Below, one piece after another: positions 27,647 through 36,899 of a stretch of DNA of 64,000 nt. The stretch lies in the NCBI GenBank assembly GCA_902461565.1, contig CABPYL010000002.1:62001-126000 (forward strand), in the 5' to 3' direction. This DNA comes from an uncultured Porphyromonadaceae bacterium (GTDB lineage Bacteria > Bacteroidota > Bacteroidia > Bacteroidales > Muribaculaceae). Under the pieces are notes generated by a model. That model ran no database searches, was not told the DNA's origin, and saw nothing but the letters and a program-made list of their open reading frames with translations. Positions within the stretch are counted from its first letter, which is position 1; each line of letters starts with the position of its first letter. The position numbers and the translations under genes are program-made.

Positions 27647-29632
27647 TTACTGCAGTTGTGCAGTCGCGCGCCGCGCAAGATTGGCCTTGCGGACAATGTG
27701 CTCTTTTACCATGCGCACAAATGGGTCGGCGTCAAATTCTCCCCGAACGCTTATAAAGTCGCTGTCGGCATCGTGGCCGGGATTGTCGATACCGAATCCG
27801 GTACGCGATTTCAGCGAGTATTCCTTGCAAGCGTCCTCAAGCAACATGTTGTCAAGGTCGGTAACACTTTTTAGCCACCGTTCTATGATTGCTCTGAGGT
27901 CGTCTTCGGTAATCTGGTCGTATGTTTTTCCGCACCATTCTTCCAGATGCTCGGCCACCCAGGTCCATTCCATGTCGTAGTAGTTGGCATGCAGTTGCTT
28001 CCATCGGGCCTCGAGAGAGGGGAGGCTCTCTATTTCTCCGTCCATTATGTCCTTAGATATGGCATTTACTTCGGTTTTGGGTACAAACAGTCCGCAAACG
28101 TCTACCCATTCGCCTTGTCCCGCTTTACTTGTCGGTGTAAGCAGAGCGGTAAGTCCTTTTTGGCCGGCAATGGGATCTTTTCCCATACGCGTTATAATGG
28201 AATTCCCAATGAATTTATCCACAACCATAGCGTACAGCTGACGACCGCGGCGCAGGGCGCGCGCGTCGATTGTCATTGCCTGGAAAGAGAAGCGTTCGGC
28301 TGTAGCTCCGGCGGTTCGTTCAAGGTCGTTCAGAAGTTTGATGGCTCCCAACATTTTGCCTACGGTATAGGGGCTGAGAAGATTGAAATTGATCGAATCA
28401 AGGTGTTCGGGATCTTTGCGCTTGTCGCGGTTGGGCCACTTCTGGGCGTCGCGGATTGTTCCTACACTGCGCAGGTTGATACCAGGAACAAGATATGATT
28501 CCTTGTTGCCCTCAATCAAATATGAGAACGGCAGCCTGGATGTATCGGGATGGTTTACGTGGCGGCCCATCACAAGAGAGAATGCGCCAATGCGCGCCGG
28601 CCATAAAATGTAGGAATCACTCGTGGTTTTGGAGCCTCGCTCCACAACGCCCTGATGGATGGGGCCGAGCTTGTACATGTGGTTGCTCTGGTTACTTCCT
28701 GAGCCTGCATTCAGGAAAGAAAAGATCCCGGCTATAAGCAGGCTTGATTTGTGCATCGTAACAGTATATGGGCCGCCGAAAATTGCGGCAGCCTCGCCGT
28801 TCTCACACTGGCAGTTGGCGAAAAACAAAGAATCGTGGGCCGAAAAAAGATGTGATAGCACTGATGCCTGACCGACAAAGCAGTGATGAACAACGGCGCC
28901 GTCGTCTACACGGCTTCCCGATGCGAAAACGAATCCTTCCGCAATTACATCGCGTCCAACGGTAACTGGGGCATCTTTTGAACCGGCGATTGTACCGTCT
29001 TTCAGACGGGTCGCTCCTTTCAGGTGGGCGTATGCGCCGATCCTCACATTTGTAATGGTTCCGCAGTTGGTGATTTCGGCACATTCGCCCACGTTGCCTC
29101 GTTTCCCGAAAAATGAATCAGCATGTACCTTAATCATTGTTACGAGTTTTTGTACCATCTCTTTGTCATGACGGTACATGGCAATCAGATATGCCGTCTG
29201 AGCCGACATCTTCTCGTATATCGGCACCTCGCGGCCGCCGGTCTCGTTCAGCACAGAAACTTCCGTGCCAATGCCGAAAGTGGAGTCGAGCGTACCGACA
29301 AGCGAATCGATATTATCGATATAAACGCCATCGGCAATGTCGTAGTTGGCGATATAGTTGGCCACATGACGTATAAAGACTCCGTTGCCGATAGTAACGT
29401 TATGGAGGGTAACATCGCTGATAGATGATTGGCGCATAAGGCCTCCAGGACGGTTGAATGTTCCTTCGAGGCGCCCGATACGGATATTGCCCGAGAATTC
29501 CACATTGCTGAGCATGGAACAGTCGAAACCGTCCGCTACTTCGATTTTATGCCATTCGTCGCTTTTGCAACCGCGACTTTTGAGAACTTCTATCTCGTTC
29601 TCGTTTAGCATCCTAAAGTTATTATTTCCCAT
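27647..29632 (-). CDS. DUF4954 protein with left-handed beta-helix (hexapeptide repeat) region
   Basis: 661 residues. The first half contains repeated hexad-like units (IRIGRLEGTF, VTLHNVTIGNGVFI, VRIGAYAHLKGATRL, VTVGRDVIAEGFVFASGSRV) that predict a left-handed parallel beta-helix as in sugar acyl- and nucleotidyltransferases. The second half is helical and contains no transferase motif I recognise. It matches the Bacteroidetes family DUF4954, of unknown function. ATG 29632 (MGNNNFRMLNENEIE) is preferred to a start at 29731, which lies in the divergent promoter region and adds a hydrophobic non-family leader. Confidence 0.85.
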   Translation of the reverse strand: MGNNNFRMLNENEIEVLKSRGCKSDEWHKIEVADGFDCSMLSNVEFSGNIRIGRLEGTFNRPGGLMRQSSISDVTLHNVTIGNGVFIRHVANYIANYDIADGVYIDNIDSLVGTLDSTFGIGTEVSVLNETGGREVPIYEKMSAQTAYLIAMYRHDKEMVQKLVTMIKVHADSFFGKRGNVGECAEITNCGTITNVRIGAYAHLKGATRLKDGTIAGSKDAPVTVGRDVIAEGFVFASGSRVDDGAVVHHCFVGQASVLSHLFSAHDSLFFANCQCENGEAAAIFGGPYTVTMHKSSLLIAGIFSFLNAGSGSNQSNHMYKLGPIHQGVVERGSKTTSDSYILWPARIGAFSLVMGRHVNHPDTSRLPFSYLIEGNKESYLVPGINLRSVGTIRDAQKWPNRDKRKDPEHLDSINFNLLSPYTVGKMLGAIKLLNDLERTAGATAERFSFQAMTIDARALRRGRQLYAMVVDKFIGNSIITRMGKDPIAGQKGLTALLTPTSKAGQGEWVDVCGLFVPKTEVNAISKDIMDGEIESLPSLEARWKQLHANYYDMEWTWVAEHLEEWCGKTYDQITEDDLRAIIERWLKSVTDLDNMLLEDACKEYSLKSRTGFGIDNPGHDADSDFISVRGEFDADPFVRMVKEHIVRKANLARRATAQLQ

Positions 29633-29700
29633 TGTGAATATAAATGAATGAATTTTGGACTTCTGGAATACAAAAGCATACAGGGCATGCTTCCATGCGG

Positions 29701-29708
29701 CAAAGGTA
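29701..29708 (-). promoter_or_regulatory. -7 box of the DUF4954 gene
   Basis: TACCTTTG on the minus strand, 68 bp before the ATG at 29632. Confidence 0.5.
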
Positions 29709-29741
29709 AGCAAAATATACCGGATTATCATAAAAATTCGC

Positions 29742-29749
29742 TAACTTTG
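29742..29749 (+). promoter_or_regulatory. -7 box of dnaG
   Basis: TAACTTTG 19 bp before the dnaG ATG, giving a very short leader of about 13 nt. It diverges from the DUF4954 promoter. Confidence 0.55.
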
Positions 29750-29768
29750 CCATTCAATTTTTGCACCC

Positions 29769-31964
29769 ATGTCGCGAATAGACCAGGAAACAGTACAGAA
29801 AATTCTTGATGCCGCCGATATCGTAGACGTTGTCAGCGACTTTGTGAAGTTGCGCCGTAGCGGTGCCAACTACAAGGGGCTGTGCCCGTTCCATAGTGAA
29901 CGGACACCGTCGTTCTCGGTAAACAGGGCGCGTAATATATGCAAGTGCTTCAGCTGCGGCAAAGGCGGTTCACCGGTGAACTTTATCATGGAGCACGAGC
30001 AGATGAGTTTCCAGGAAGCCCTTCGCTATCTTGCCCGAAAATACAATATTGAAATTGTAGAGAAAGACCTTACCGACGAGGAGCGGCAGGCTGCATCCAA
30101 ACGGGAATCACTATTGGCGCTCAATGCTTTTGCCAACGAACATTTCCGCCATAATCTTGCCGAAACCACCGAAGGACAAAGCGTGGCAATGCCTTATTTC
30201 CGCCACCGCGGTCTTTCCGATGCGATGATAGAGCGTTTCCAGCTCGGGTATGCAATCGACCGGCCGACAGAATTTCTTGACGCAGCTCGAAAAGCTGGAT
30301 TCAAGGATGAATTCATGGTAGAATTAGGCCTGGAGGTGGAAAACGAGCGAGAGGGGCGCAAATCCATGTACGACCGTTACCGCAGCCGTGTTGTATTTCC
30401 TATACATTCTCTTTCGGGGCGTGTTGTTGGCTTTGGTGCACGTACTATGCGCACCGATAAGAACATTGCCAAGTATGTAAACTCGCCAGAGTCGCCCATC
30501 TACCGTAAGAAAAACGAGCTTTACGGTCTATTCCAGGCCCGGAGTGCTATTGTCCGCGCCGACAAGTGCATAATGGTGGAGGGATATCTCGATGTCATTT
30601 CCATGCATCAGGCTGGCGTGGAGAATGTGGTGGCTTCGTCTGGCACTTCCATTACAGAAGAGCAGATACGTGTTGTACACCGCTTCACCAATAACGTAAC
30701 GCTGATATATGATGCCGATGCGGCCGGTATAAAGGCTTCGCTGCGAGGTATCAATATGCTTCTTGCCGAAAAGATGGACGTTAAGGTGCTTGCCTTGCCT
30801 CCGGGAGACGACCCCGATTCTTTCGCCCAGCACCATTCTTCGGAAGAAGTTACCGAATATCTTGATACCCACGAGGTGGATATCATCACCTTTATGGTGG
30901 AGAAGCTAATGGCAGGAGTGAATCAGAGCGATCCCACCGCCAAAGCTAAGGTTATAAATGATGTGCTTCGCACTGTTGCTTACGTAGACGAGCCTGTCAA
31001 GCGTCAGGAATATATAGCCCAATGTTCGCGTTTGCTCGATGTGCCTGAAGAGGTGCTGTTGAATCAGCTCAATATTTTCATTACAGGGCGTTACGAGGAT
31101 GCCGAAAAGGCTGCCATGCGTCAGAAAGCGCGCGAAAGTATTTCGGAAATAGAAAAAAGCGAGAGTAAGGATGAATCTCCGGAAGAAAAGAACGACGCAC
31201 CGCTCCTTGATCTCGACAATAATTATCTCAGGCCCTATGAGCAGGAGCTTGTAAGGTATATAGTACGCTACGGGCTGCTGTATATCTTCGACATGACCAC
31301 CGACGACGACCGCGTGCTTCCCGGTACCGTGTTCGATCTGATAGAGAATGAACTGAAATTGGATGGCATCGCGTTCACACACCCTCCTTTTGCCAGGATC
31401 ATGGACTTTTTCCGTAATGTCCGCAACAACGACTGGCCTTCGGCCCGGGCGGCTAAAGAGGCTGCGGTTGAGGCAGAATGCAAGATTATGCTTGAGGAAA
31501 AGAGAGAGGAGATACGCCGCAATGCCGGTACCATGCAGCAGATAGAGAAAGCCGACAGGCAGGCAGTGGCCGATGTGGAAAGCTATCGCAAAAACACAAT
31601 GGATTTCTTTGATGTGCATTTTGGGCAGACGCAACTTGTGAATTCGTCGGACAACGATGTGCGCACAATCGCCACCGAGCTGCTTGTGGAGCGCTATACG
31701 CTTTCGCGGATATATACCAAGCAGGGAAAAGTAGAGACAGAACAGGAGCAGCTCCGCAACCTTGTACCCAGAGGGATATTCGAATTGCGGAGCGCGATAG
31801 TCGGGGGTATGATAAAGGATCTGAATAAACAGCTTATGGAGCTTACCGAGGATGACGGTTCCCGCGTAGCCGAGATTCTGGCCAGTCTGGCACAATGCAA
31901 AGCCTTCCAGCAGAAATTAGGCAAGATGCTCGGGGAGCGGATTATACTTCCTGTGCACAGATAA
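29769..31964 (+). CDS. dnaG: DNA primase
   Basis: 731 residues. It makes RNA primers for replication. The zinc-binding CHC2 module is complete (Cys39, His42, Cys60, Cys63). The RNAP core and Toprim follow (KCIMVEGYLDVISMHQAG, then IYDADAAGIKAS). The C-terminal third includes an acidic linker (SEIEKSESKDESPEEKND) and a long helical DnaB-interaction region; it is longer than the E. coli protein (581), as in other Bacteroidetes. It ends base to base with the opposing lipoprotein gene. Confidence 0.95.
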   Translation: MSRIDQETVQKILDAADIVDVVSDFVKLRRSGANYKGLCPFHSERTPSFSVNRARNICKCFSCGKGGSPVNFIMEHEQMSFQEALRYLARKYNIEIVEKDLTDEERQAASKRESLLALNAFANEHFRHNLAETTEGQSVAMPYFRHRGLSDAMIERFQLGYAIDRPTEFLDAARKAGFKDEFMVELGLEVENEREGRKSMYDRYRSRVVFPIHSLSGRVVGFGARTMRTDKNIAKYVNSPESPIYRKKNELYGLFQARSAIVRADKCIMVEGYLDVISMHQAGVENVVASSGTSITEEQIRVVHRFTNNVTLIYDADAAGIKASLRGINMLLAEKMDVKVLALPPGDDPDSFAQHHSSEEVTEYLDTHEVDIITFMVEKLMAGVNQSDPTAKAKVINDVLRTVAYVDEPVKRQEYIAQCSRLLDVPEEVLLNQLNIFITGRYEDAEKAAMRQKARESISEIEKSESKDESPEEKNDAPLLDLDNNYLRPYEQELVRYIVRYGLLYIFDMTTDDDRVLPGTVFDLIENELKLDGIAFTHPPFARIMDFFRNVRNNDWPSARAAKEAAVEAECKIMLEEKREEIRRNAGTMQQIEKADRQAVADVESYRKNTMDFFDVHFGQTQLVNSSDNDVRTIATELLVERYTLSRIYTKQGKVETEQEQLRNLVPRGIFELRSAIVGGMIKDLNKQLMELTEDDGSRVAEILASLAQCKAFQQKLGKMLGERIILPVHR

Positions 31965-32591
31965 TCAATCCGGAATACCTACGCGGCGGAATGTAAGATC
32001 GCGATGGGCAACCTCGCAGCTCATCATGTCGTTGTGGTGTATCTTGATGTCTTCAATTTTGTTGTATTTCATGAATTCGTCGCGGATAGCTCCGGAAAGA
32101 AGCACACGCCATTTCTCGGCTGTGGAAGCTGTAAGTGAATCAAGAACAGGACGTTCTGTCTGAGAGAGAAGATTTTCCGAGAATGCGACTCCGCTCGGAT
32201 CTACATCAACTTTAAGTGATGACTGGTCAAAAGAGAGAAGTATATCCTCGTCGTCATCGTCTTCGAATACATATTTTGCGGAGATCGAGGCAGTAGCAGT
32301 AATATTTGTCTCATAAACGGCATCTATGGCATCTGGAGCGGGAGCCGTTGCCTGTGTAACCTCTATAACAGTCGAAAAAGCAGCGGTTCCTGTCTTTTTA
32401 TCACTCTGTGAGGGCGCGAAATCTATAGTCATTGTCGAGGTGGCATCGGCGGCATCGGGAACATTGGTCATACGTTCGGGTGAGCCTTGCCATGATCCGG
32501 CGAAACGATCGGATTTCGCACAGGAAGTAACTGCAGCAATTGTACCGAGTGCGGCCACAGCAGAAAAAAAGAGGGAATAAGAGATTTTCAT
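31965..32591 (-). CDS. Hypothetical lipoprotein
   Basis: 208 residues with a lipoprotein signal (lipobox AVTSC at about residue 24). The mature part starts SDRFAGSWQGSPERM, a pattern seen in lipocalin-like small lipoproteins, and contains an acidic run FEDDDDEDIL. No family is recognised with confidence. It lies between dnaG (convergent, no gap) and plsC (51 bp upstream, same strand). Confidence 0.6.
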   Translation of the reverse strand: MKISYSLFFSAVAALGTIAAVTSCAKSDRFAGSWQGSPERMTNVPDAADATSTMTIDFAPSQSDKKTGTAAFSTVIEVTQATAPAPDAIDAVYETNITATASISAKYVFEDDDDEDILLSFDQSSLKVDVDPSGVAFSENLLSQTERPVLDSLTASTAEKWRVLLSGAIRDEFMKYNKIEDIKIHHNDMMSCEVAHRDLTFRRVGIPD

Positions 32592-32642
32592 GATGCTTTT
32601 TATATGTGTGTTTGTTATTAAACACGCATCGTACCTAAAAGT

Positions 32643-33377
32643 TCATCGAGGTCTCTGGTTTCCCGGAAGTGCAGAAGCGATAGCGCGAGCCGAATCTTCC
32701 ATCAGGTCAGTAAGTTCATGCTTACCGCCTTCAGCCGGAAAAATCGGTTCATGAACAGTCATAATAATTTTGCCGTAGTGTGGAATAAACGAACTGCGAG
32801 GCATAACCCTGAAAGCACCATCAATTGTGATGGGCACAACCGGCAATCCGAATTCAACGGCCAGCGAGAAAGCGCCGCGACGGAAACCGTGCATCCTGCC
32901 GTCGCGGGTGCGGGATCCCTCGGGGAACACCACCACCGACATACCGCCGGCAAGCCTCTGCTCGGCATCCTGCATTGTATGGCGCACAGCTGACGGACTG
33001 GAGTTATCCACATATATATTACCTGCCACCCGGCAGGCATAGCCTACCAAAGGAATTTTTTCAAGGCTTTTCTTCATCATCCACCGGAAGTTGTGGCCCA
33101 GATAGCCGTAGATAGTGAATATATCGAACGCGCCCTGATGATTTGCAACAAAAACATAGGACCGTTTTTGCTGGATATGTTCTTTGCAACGCACTTCAAC
33201 TTTAACCCAGCAGAGCCAGCAGAATATACGTGCCCATATGCAACCGGGCCAGTAACCCATCGTGCGCGAAAAACCGAGCATGCTGCCCACTATTGTGAGT
33301 AACGCCGCCACAACAGTTGCCGCGAGTAGCAACGGAAGGGCGATAAAGAGCTGATATATACGGTAAATTACTATCAT
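32643..33377 (-). CDS. plsC: 1-acyl-sn-glycerol-3-phosphate acyltransferase
   Basis: 244 residues. It converts lysophosphatidate to phosphatidate at the inner membrane. Acyltransferase motif I is NHQGAFD (His and Asp catalytic pair), and motif III is FPEGSRTRDGRMHGFRRGA, followed by VVPITIDGAF. Two N-terminal hydrophobic segments anchor the protein. Transcription probably starts from the promoter at 33402-33433. Confidence 0.93.
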   Translation of the reverse strand: MIVIYRIYQLFIALPLLLAATVVAALLTIVGSMLGFSRTMGYWPGCIWARIFCWLCWVKVEVRCKEHIQQKRSYVFVANHQGAFDIFTIYGYLGHNFRWMMKKSLEKIPLVGYACRVAGNIYVDNSSPSAVRHTMQDAEQRLAGGMSVVVFPEGSRTRDGRMHGFRRGAFSLAVEFGLPVVPITIDGAFRVMPRSSFIPHYGKIIMTVHEPIFPAEGGKHELTDLMEDSARAIASALPGNQRPR

Positions 33378-33401
33378 TTTTGTTGTGTTTTAAACGTAGT
33401 G

Positions 33402-33433
33402 CAAAGATAGCAATTAGCTATCTTTTGTACAAA
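33402..33433 (-). promoter_or_regulatory. Promoter of plsC overlapping a perfect inverted repeat
   Basis: On the minus strand, TTTG (33433-33430), a 20-bp spacer and TATCTTTG (33409-33402). A 9-bp perfect inverted repeat (33403-33411 with 33417-33425, AAAGATAGC/GCTATCTTT) covers the -7 box and most of the spacer, suggesting an operator; it could also act as a weak terminator for the permease gene ending at 33443. Confidence 0.7.
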
Positions 33434-33442
33434 TAAGTCTGG

Positions 33443-34627
33443 CTATCTGTCGAGTTTGTCGGGCGATTCCACCATTTGCCTGAATGCGTTGGCATCGTTT
33501 TCCTTTTGAGCGGGCGTCTCTCCGTCCTCGCGGGACGTTATGTAGGTGTTATAATAGGCCAGCAGCAGCGTGGTGAGCGGCAGAGCGATTATCAGGCCTA
33601 TGAAGCCGAGGAGTGTGCCCCACACCGAAAGGGAAAGAAGAATCAGAGCAGGATTCAGTCCCATCGTTTTTCCCATAATCTTAGGTGTGAGGAAAAGGTC
33701 CTGAATACACTGTACAACAACATATATTGCCATGCAGGCCCACCATATTCTCCAGAAATCCACATCGGTATTAACGGAGTATACGATACACAGCAGAGTT
33801 GTAGGAATAAGCGATATCAGCTGCAGATAAGGTACCATGTTGAGCACGCCGATGAACAAGCCAAGAACTATGGCGAGAGGAAGGCCCACAATAAGGAAAC
33901 CTATGCAGAATAGTATCCCCACGATCGCTGCCACCAAAGCTTGCCCGCGAAAATACAGGTTCATCGAATTCTTTATGTCTTTTGTGATTCTGAAAGTGCG
34001 CTGACGGTACTTCGGCGGAATCATGTGGCGGAATCCGCTGAGCAGCCGTTCGTAATCCAGCATTATGAACACCACATAGAGTAGCACCACAAACCAACTG
34101 AAAATGTCCATCACCAGGTTGTAGCTGCCGGTAACGAAGTTTCCTACGGTCTGAAGGATTGTATTCCAGTCCTGGCGAGTCATGCCTGCGGCAATTTTAC
34201 GGAAATCGATATTTTCTTTCAGGTAATTGTGAAGCGATTCAGGAATGAAGGCAATCTGAGCGTCGCGCGTGGTGTAGTTAGAGATAAGTCCGGCAACCTG
34301 ATGCATCTCGTCGATAACCGACGGGACAATGAAAACAGCTGCTGCGCAAGCGACAAGAGTACATTCAAAAAGAGTCACCATAATAGGTAGCCAGCGCTTT
34401 TTTACGCGGAACATACGTTTGTTGTACTGTACAAGCGGCTCGAGGATATATGCGATAAGCCACGCGACAAGAAATGGTAGCAGAACGCCTTTCAGAACAT
34501 TCAGCAGCCACAGAGCGCCTATAAATCCACCAATGGCAATGAGGATGCGCACAACGCGGTCGAAGGTATAGGGGCGGGATGTCCCGGCGGCCAGTTTCCG
34601 GTTTTCTGAAGTGATTATATCCGGCAT
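33443..34627 (-). CDS. AI-2E family transporter (PerM/UPF0118)
   Basis: 394 residues with about eight membrane segments. The family-typical region IMLDYERLLSGFRHMIPPKY, then VLGLFIGVLNMVPYLQL and the final LLLAYYNTYI helix, is present. Members have been linked to autoinducer-2 export and to Na+/H+ exchange; the substrate here is unknown. The N-terminal 25 residues and the C-terminal 35 are hydrophilic and probably cytoplasmic. Confidence 0.85.
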   Translation of the reverse strand: MPDIITSENRKLAAGTSRPYTFDRVVRILIAIGGFIGALWLLNVLKGVLLPFLVAWLIAYILEPLVQYNKRMFRVKKRWLPIMVTLFECTLVACAAAVFIVPSVIDEMHQVAGLISNYTTRDAQIAFIPESLHNYLKENIDFRKIAAGMTRQDWNTILQTVGNFVTGSYNLVMDIFSWFVVLLYVVFIMLDYERLLSGFRHMIPPKYRQRTFRITKDIKNSMNLYFRGQALVAAIVGILFCIGFLIVGLPLAIVLGLFIGVLNMVPYLQLISLIPTTLLCIVYSVNTDVDFWRIWWACMAIYVVVQCIQDLFLTPKIMGKTMGLNPALILLSLSVWGTLLGFIGLIIALPLTTLLLAYYNTYITSREDGETPAQKENDANAFRQMVESPDKLDR

Positions 34628-34655
34628 ATTTGGATGATATTCTTAAACTACATCA

Positions 34656-34683
34656 CAAAATTACACAATTTTTTGTAATTTTG
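34656..34683. promoter_or_regulatory. Mirror-image divergent promoter region
   Basis: A perfect 10-bp inverted repeat, CAAAATTACA (34656-34665) and TGTAATTTTG (34674-34683), contains a TAATTTTG -7 box for each direction: minus for the AI-2E transporter and plus for the MFS gene. The two boxes are separated by only 12 bp, so simultaneous use is unlikely. Confidence 0.55.
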
Positions 34684-34734
34684 CAGCTCCGATAAAGCAA
34701 AACAAAGAATTAATATATCAATCATTCCACAATC

Positions 34735-36177
34735 ATGACAGAACAAATCAAAATGACACTTCGCGATCACGCATGGGCAAGATGGCTTGCCTTGGTTCTT
34801 GTGGCCTCGATGATGTTCTTCGCCTACATGTTTGTAGACGTTATGTCGCCCCTGCAGTCGCTCGTGGAGAGCGAGCTGGGCTGGACACCTTCGGCCTTCG
34901 GCTACTATGCCGGAGCAGAGTATATCCTGAATGTTTTCGGCTTTCTGATTATTGCCGGTATTATTCTGGACAAAATGGGCATCCGCTTCACCGGCGTACT
35001 TTCGGCATCGGTGATGTTTGTCGGAGCTTGTATTAAGCTGTATGCCATCAGTGATCTTTTCGCCGGTTCGGCACTGGATGCATGGCTGAGCAGCTGGTGG
35101 GTTGAAATGCCCGGCAGCGCCAAACTCGCAGCTCTTGGTTTCATGATTTTCGGCTGCGGTTGCGAAATGGCCGGTATCACGGTTTCTAAAACTTTGGCCA
35201 AGTGGTTCGAGGGGCATGAGATGGCTCTCGCGATGGGGCTCGAGATGGCGCTTGCCCGAGTGGGTGTATGGGCTATCTTCACTATTTCGCCGCGTCTGTC
35301 TACATGGATGGGCGATCCTACGGTAGTTGTGCCTGTGGCTTTCTGCACCGTTTTGCTGCTTATCGGCCTTATCAGCTATATTGTATTCACATTCATGGAC
35401 ACGCGCCTCGACCATGAAATCGCATCCGAGAAACTGAATGCCGCCGCAGCGGCGCCGGACGACGAGGAATTCAAAATCGGCGATGTTGGCAAGATTTTGT
35501 CGAGCAAACTTTTCTGGGTAATAGCCATGCTCTGCGTGCTGTATTACTCGGCAATCTTCCCATTCCAGCGCTATGCTACCAATATGCTTCAGTGCAATCT
35601 GAACATGGATGTGCAGCAGGCTGCCGATATCTTCCGCTGGTTCCCTATCGGTGCTGCATTCCTTACTCCGTTCTTAGGTTATTATCTCGACCGTAAGGGC
35701 CGTGGTGCTTCCATGCTTATTGCAGGCGCAGTGCTAATGATTATCTGCCACCTCACTTTCGCGCTGGTGCTTCCGCAGTATCCTCAGACATGGCTTGCCT
35801 TCACCGCAATCATTATTCTTGGCATATCGTTCTCGCTTGTACCTGCGTCGCTGTGGCCTTCGGTTCCCAAGATTATGGAAGCCCGTTATCTCGGTTCTGC
35901 ATATTCGCTCATTTTCTGGGTGCAGAACATTGGCCTTGCTTTGTTTCCTATTCTCATCGGTAATGTCCTGCAGTGGTCGAACCCCGGCGTTACAGATCCG
36001 CTGAAGTACAATTATACAGTGCCCATGCTGTTGTTTGCATCGCTTGGTGTGCTTGCTCTTATTTTTGGCCTCTGGCTGCTCGCACTCAACAAAAAGCACG
36101 GCTACGGTCTTGAGGACCCCAACATCAAACCTACTTTGGCTGAGAAAACAGCTGAAGAAATGTCTGCGGAAGAATAA
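34735..36177 (+). CDS. Major facilitator superfamily transporter
   Basis: 480 residues with about twelve membrane helices. The loop LDKMGIRFTG after helix 2 matches the MFS A-motif position, and YYLDRKGRGAS marks the second half. The overall sequence is like the bacterial relatives of the MFSD1/OxlT branch rather than the sugar-porter or drug-efflux branches. The substrate cannot be inferred. It is a single-gene unit with its own promoter box (34676-34683) and a strong terminator. Confidence 0.85.
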   Translation: MTEQIKMTLRDHAWARWLALVLVASMMFFAYMFVDVMSPLQSLVESELGWTPSAFGYYAGAEYILNVFGFLIIAGIILDKMGIRFTGVLSASVMFVGACIKLYAISDLFAGSALDAWLSSWWVEMPGSAKLAALGFMIFGCGCEMAGITVSKTLAKWFEGHEMALAMGLEMALARVGVWAIFTISPRLSTWMGDPTVVVPVAFCTVLLLIGLISYIVFTFMDTRLDHEIASEKLNAAAAAPDDEEFKIGDVGKILSSKLFWVIAMLCVLYYSAIFPFQRYATNMLQCNLNMDVQQAADIFRWFPIGAAFLTPFLGYYLDRKGRGASMLIAGAVLMIICHLTFALVLPQYPQTWLAFTAIIILGISFSLVPASLWPSVPKIMEARYLGSAYSLIFWVQNIGLALFPILIGNVLQWSNPGVTDPLKYNYTVPMLLFASLGVLALIFGLWLLALNKKHGYGLEDPNIKPTLAEKTAEEMSAEE

Positions 36178-36192
36178 TCTCCATTTACAGAT

Positions 36193-36236
36193 AAAAATAA
36201 TAGAGATGGCGCGATGGTACCATCTCTATTATTTTT
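36193..36236. terminator. Bidirectional terminator with 17-bp perfect stem
   Basis: Positions 36193-36209 and 36220-36236 are perfect inverted repeats around a 10-base loop. The outer part is A-rich on one side and T-rich on the other, so it terminates both the MFS gene and the convergent MBL gene. Confidence 0.85.
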
Positions 36237-36248
36237 GTATGTATTGAC

Positions 36249-36899
36249 TCAGTGCCGGATGTAGGGGTTGCTCTGACGCTCTCGTCCGATTGTTGTTGAC
36301 ATATCGTGGCCTGAAAGAACCAGAGTACTATCAGGGAGCGACATGAGCCTGTCGTTTACGGCGTTGACAAGAGTGTTATAATCACCACCCGGAAGATCTG
36401 TCCGCCCTATCGAGCCACGGAAAAGCGAGTCACCAACTATGGCGAAGTTGCCGTCCTTGCAATACAACGCTATGCCGCCTGGAGAATGGCCGGGTACATG
36501 AATTACTTTCAGTGTATATTTGCCAACGTGTATGCTGTCACCGTCATGCAGTGGCACATCAATCTTTACAGGAGTATCGTCAGGGCCACATATGCCGAAC
36601 ATGGCGCATTGATTTTTGAGCGCCTCTCCCAGTGGTGCATCCGCCGTATGTGCGTTCACCTGTACGCCGTATTTGTTGCGAACATAATTGTCGCCGAAGC
36701 AATGGTCGAGATGCAGGTGGGTATTCACAATCTGCGTCAGTTTCAAGTTATGGCTCTGGATGAAATCATCGAAAATCCGGTATTCTCCGGGGTCTACCAT
36801 GCCTGGATCCACGACAATAGCTTCAAGTGTTTCGGGGTCGTATAAAATGTATGTGTTAACTCCGAAGGGGCCGAATGCGAATTGTTTTATTTCGAGCAT
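36249..36899 (-). CDS. MBL-fold metallo-hydrolase (glyoxalase II-like)
   Basis: 216 residues. The zinc motif is THLHLDHCFGD; further ligands are in HVPGHSPGG, IVGDSLF and LSGHDMST. The short length, without the C-terminal substrate domain of true glyoxalase II (GloB), fits the YcbL-like group. It overlaps the rsmG stop by 13 bp, so the two are translationally linked. Confidence 0.88.
   Translation of the reverse strand: MLEIKQFAFGPFGVNTYILYDPETLEAIVVDPGMVDPGEYRIFDDFIQSHNLKLTQIVNTHLHLDHCFGDNYVRNKYGVQVNAHTADAPLGEALKNQCAMFGICGPDDTPVKIDVPLHDGDSIHVGKYTLKVIHVPGHSPGGIALYCKDGNFAIVGDSLFRGSIGRTDLPGGDYNTLVNAVNDRLMSLPDSTLVLSGHDMSTTIGRERQSNPYIRH

Noticed and set aside
30906..31895. Open frame of 329 codons antisense to dnaG
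   Set aside because: Shadow of the primase gene; no domain or conserved composition.
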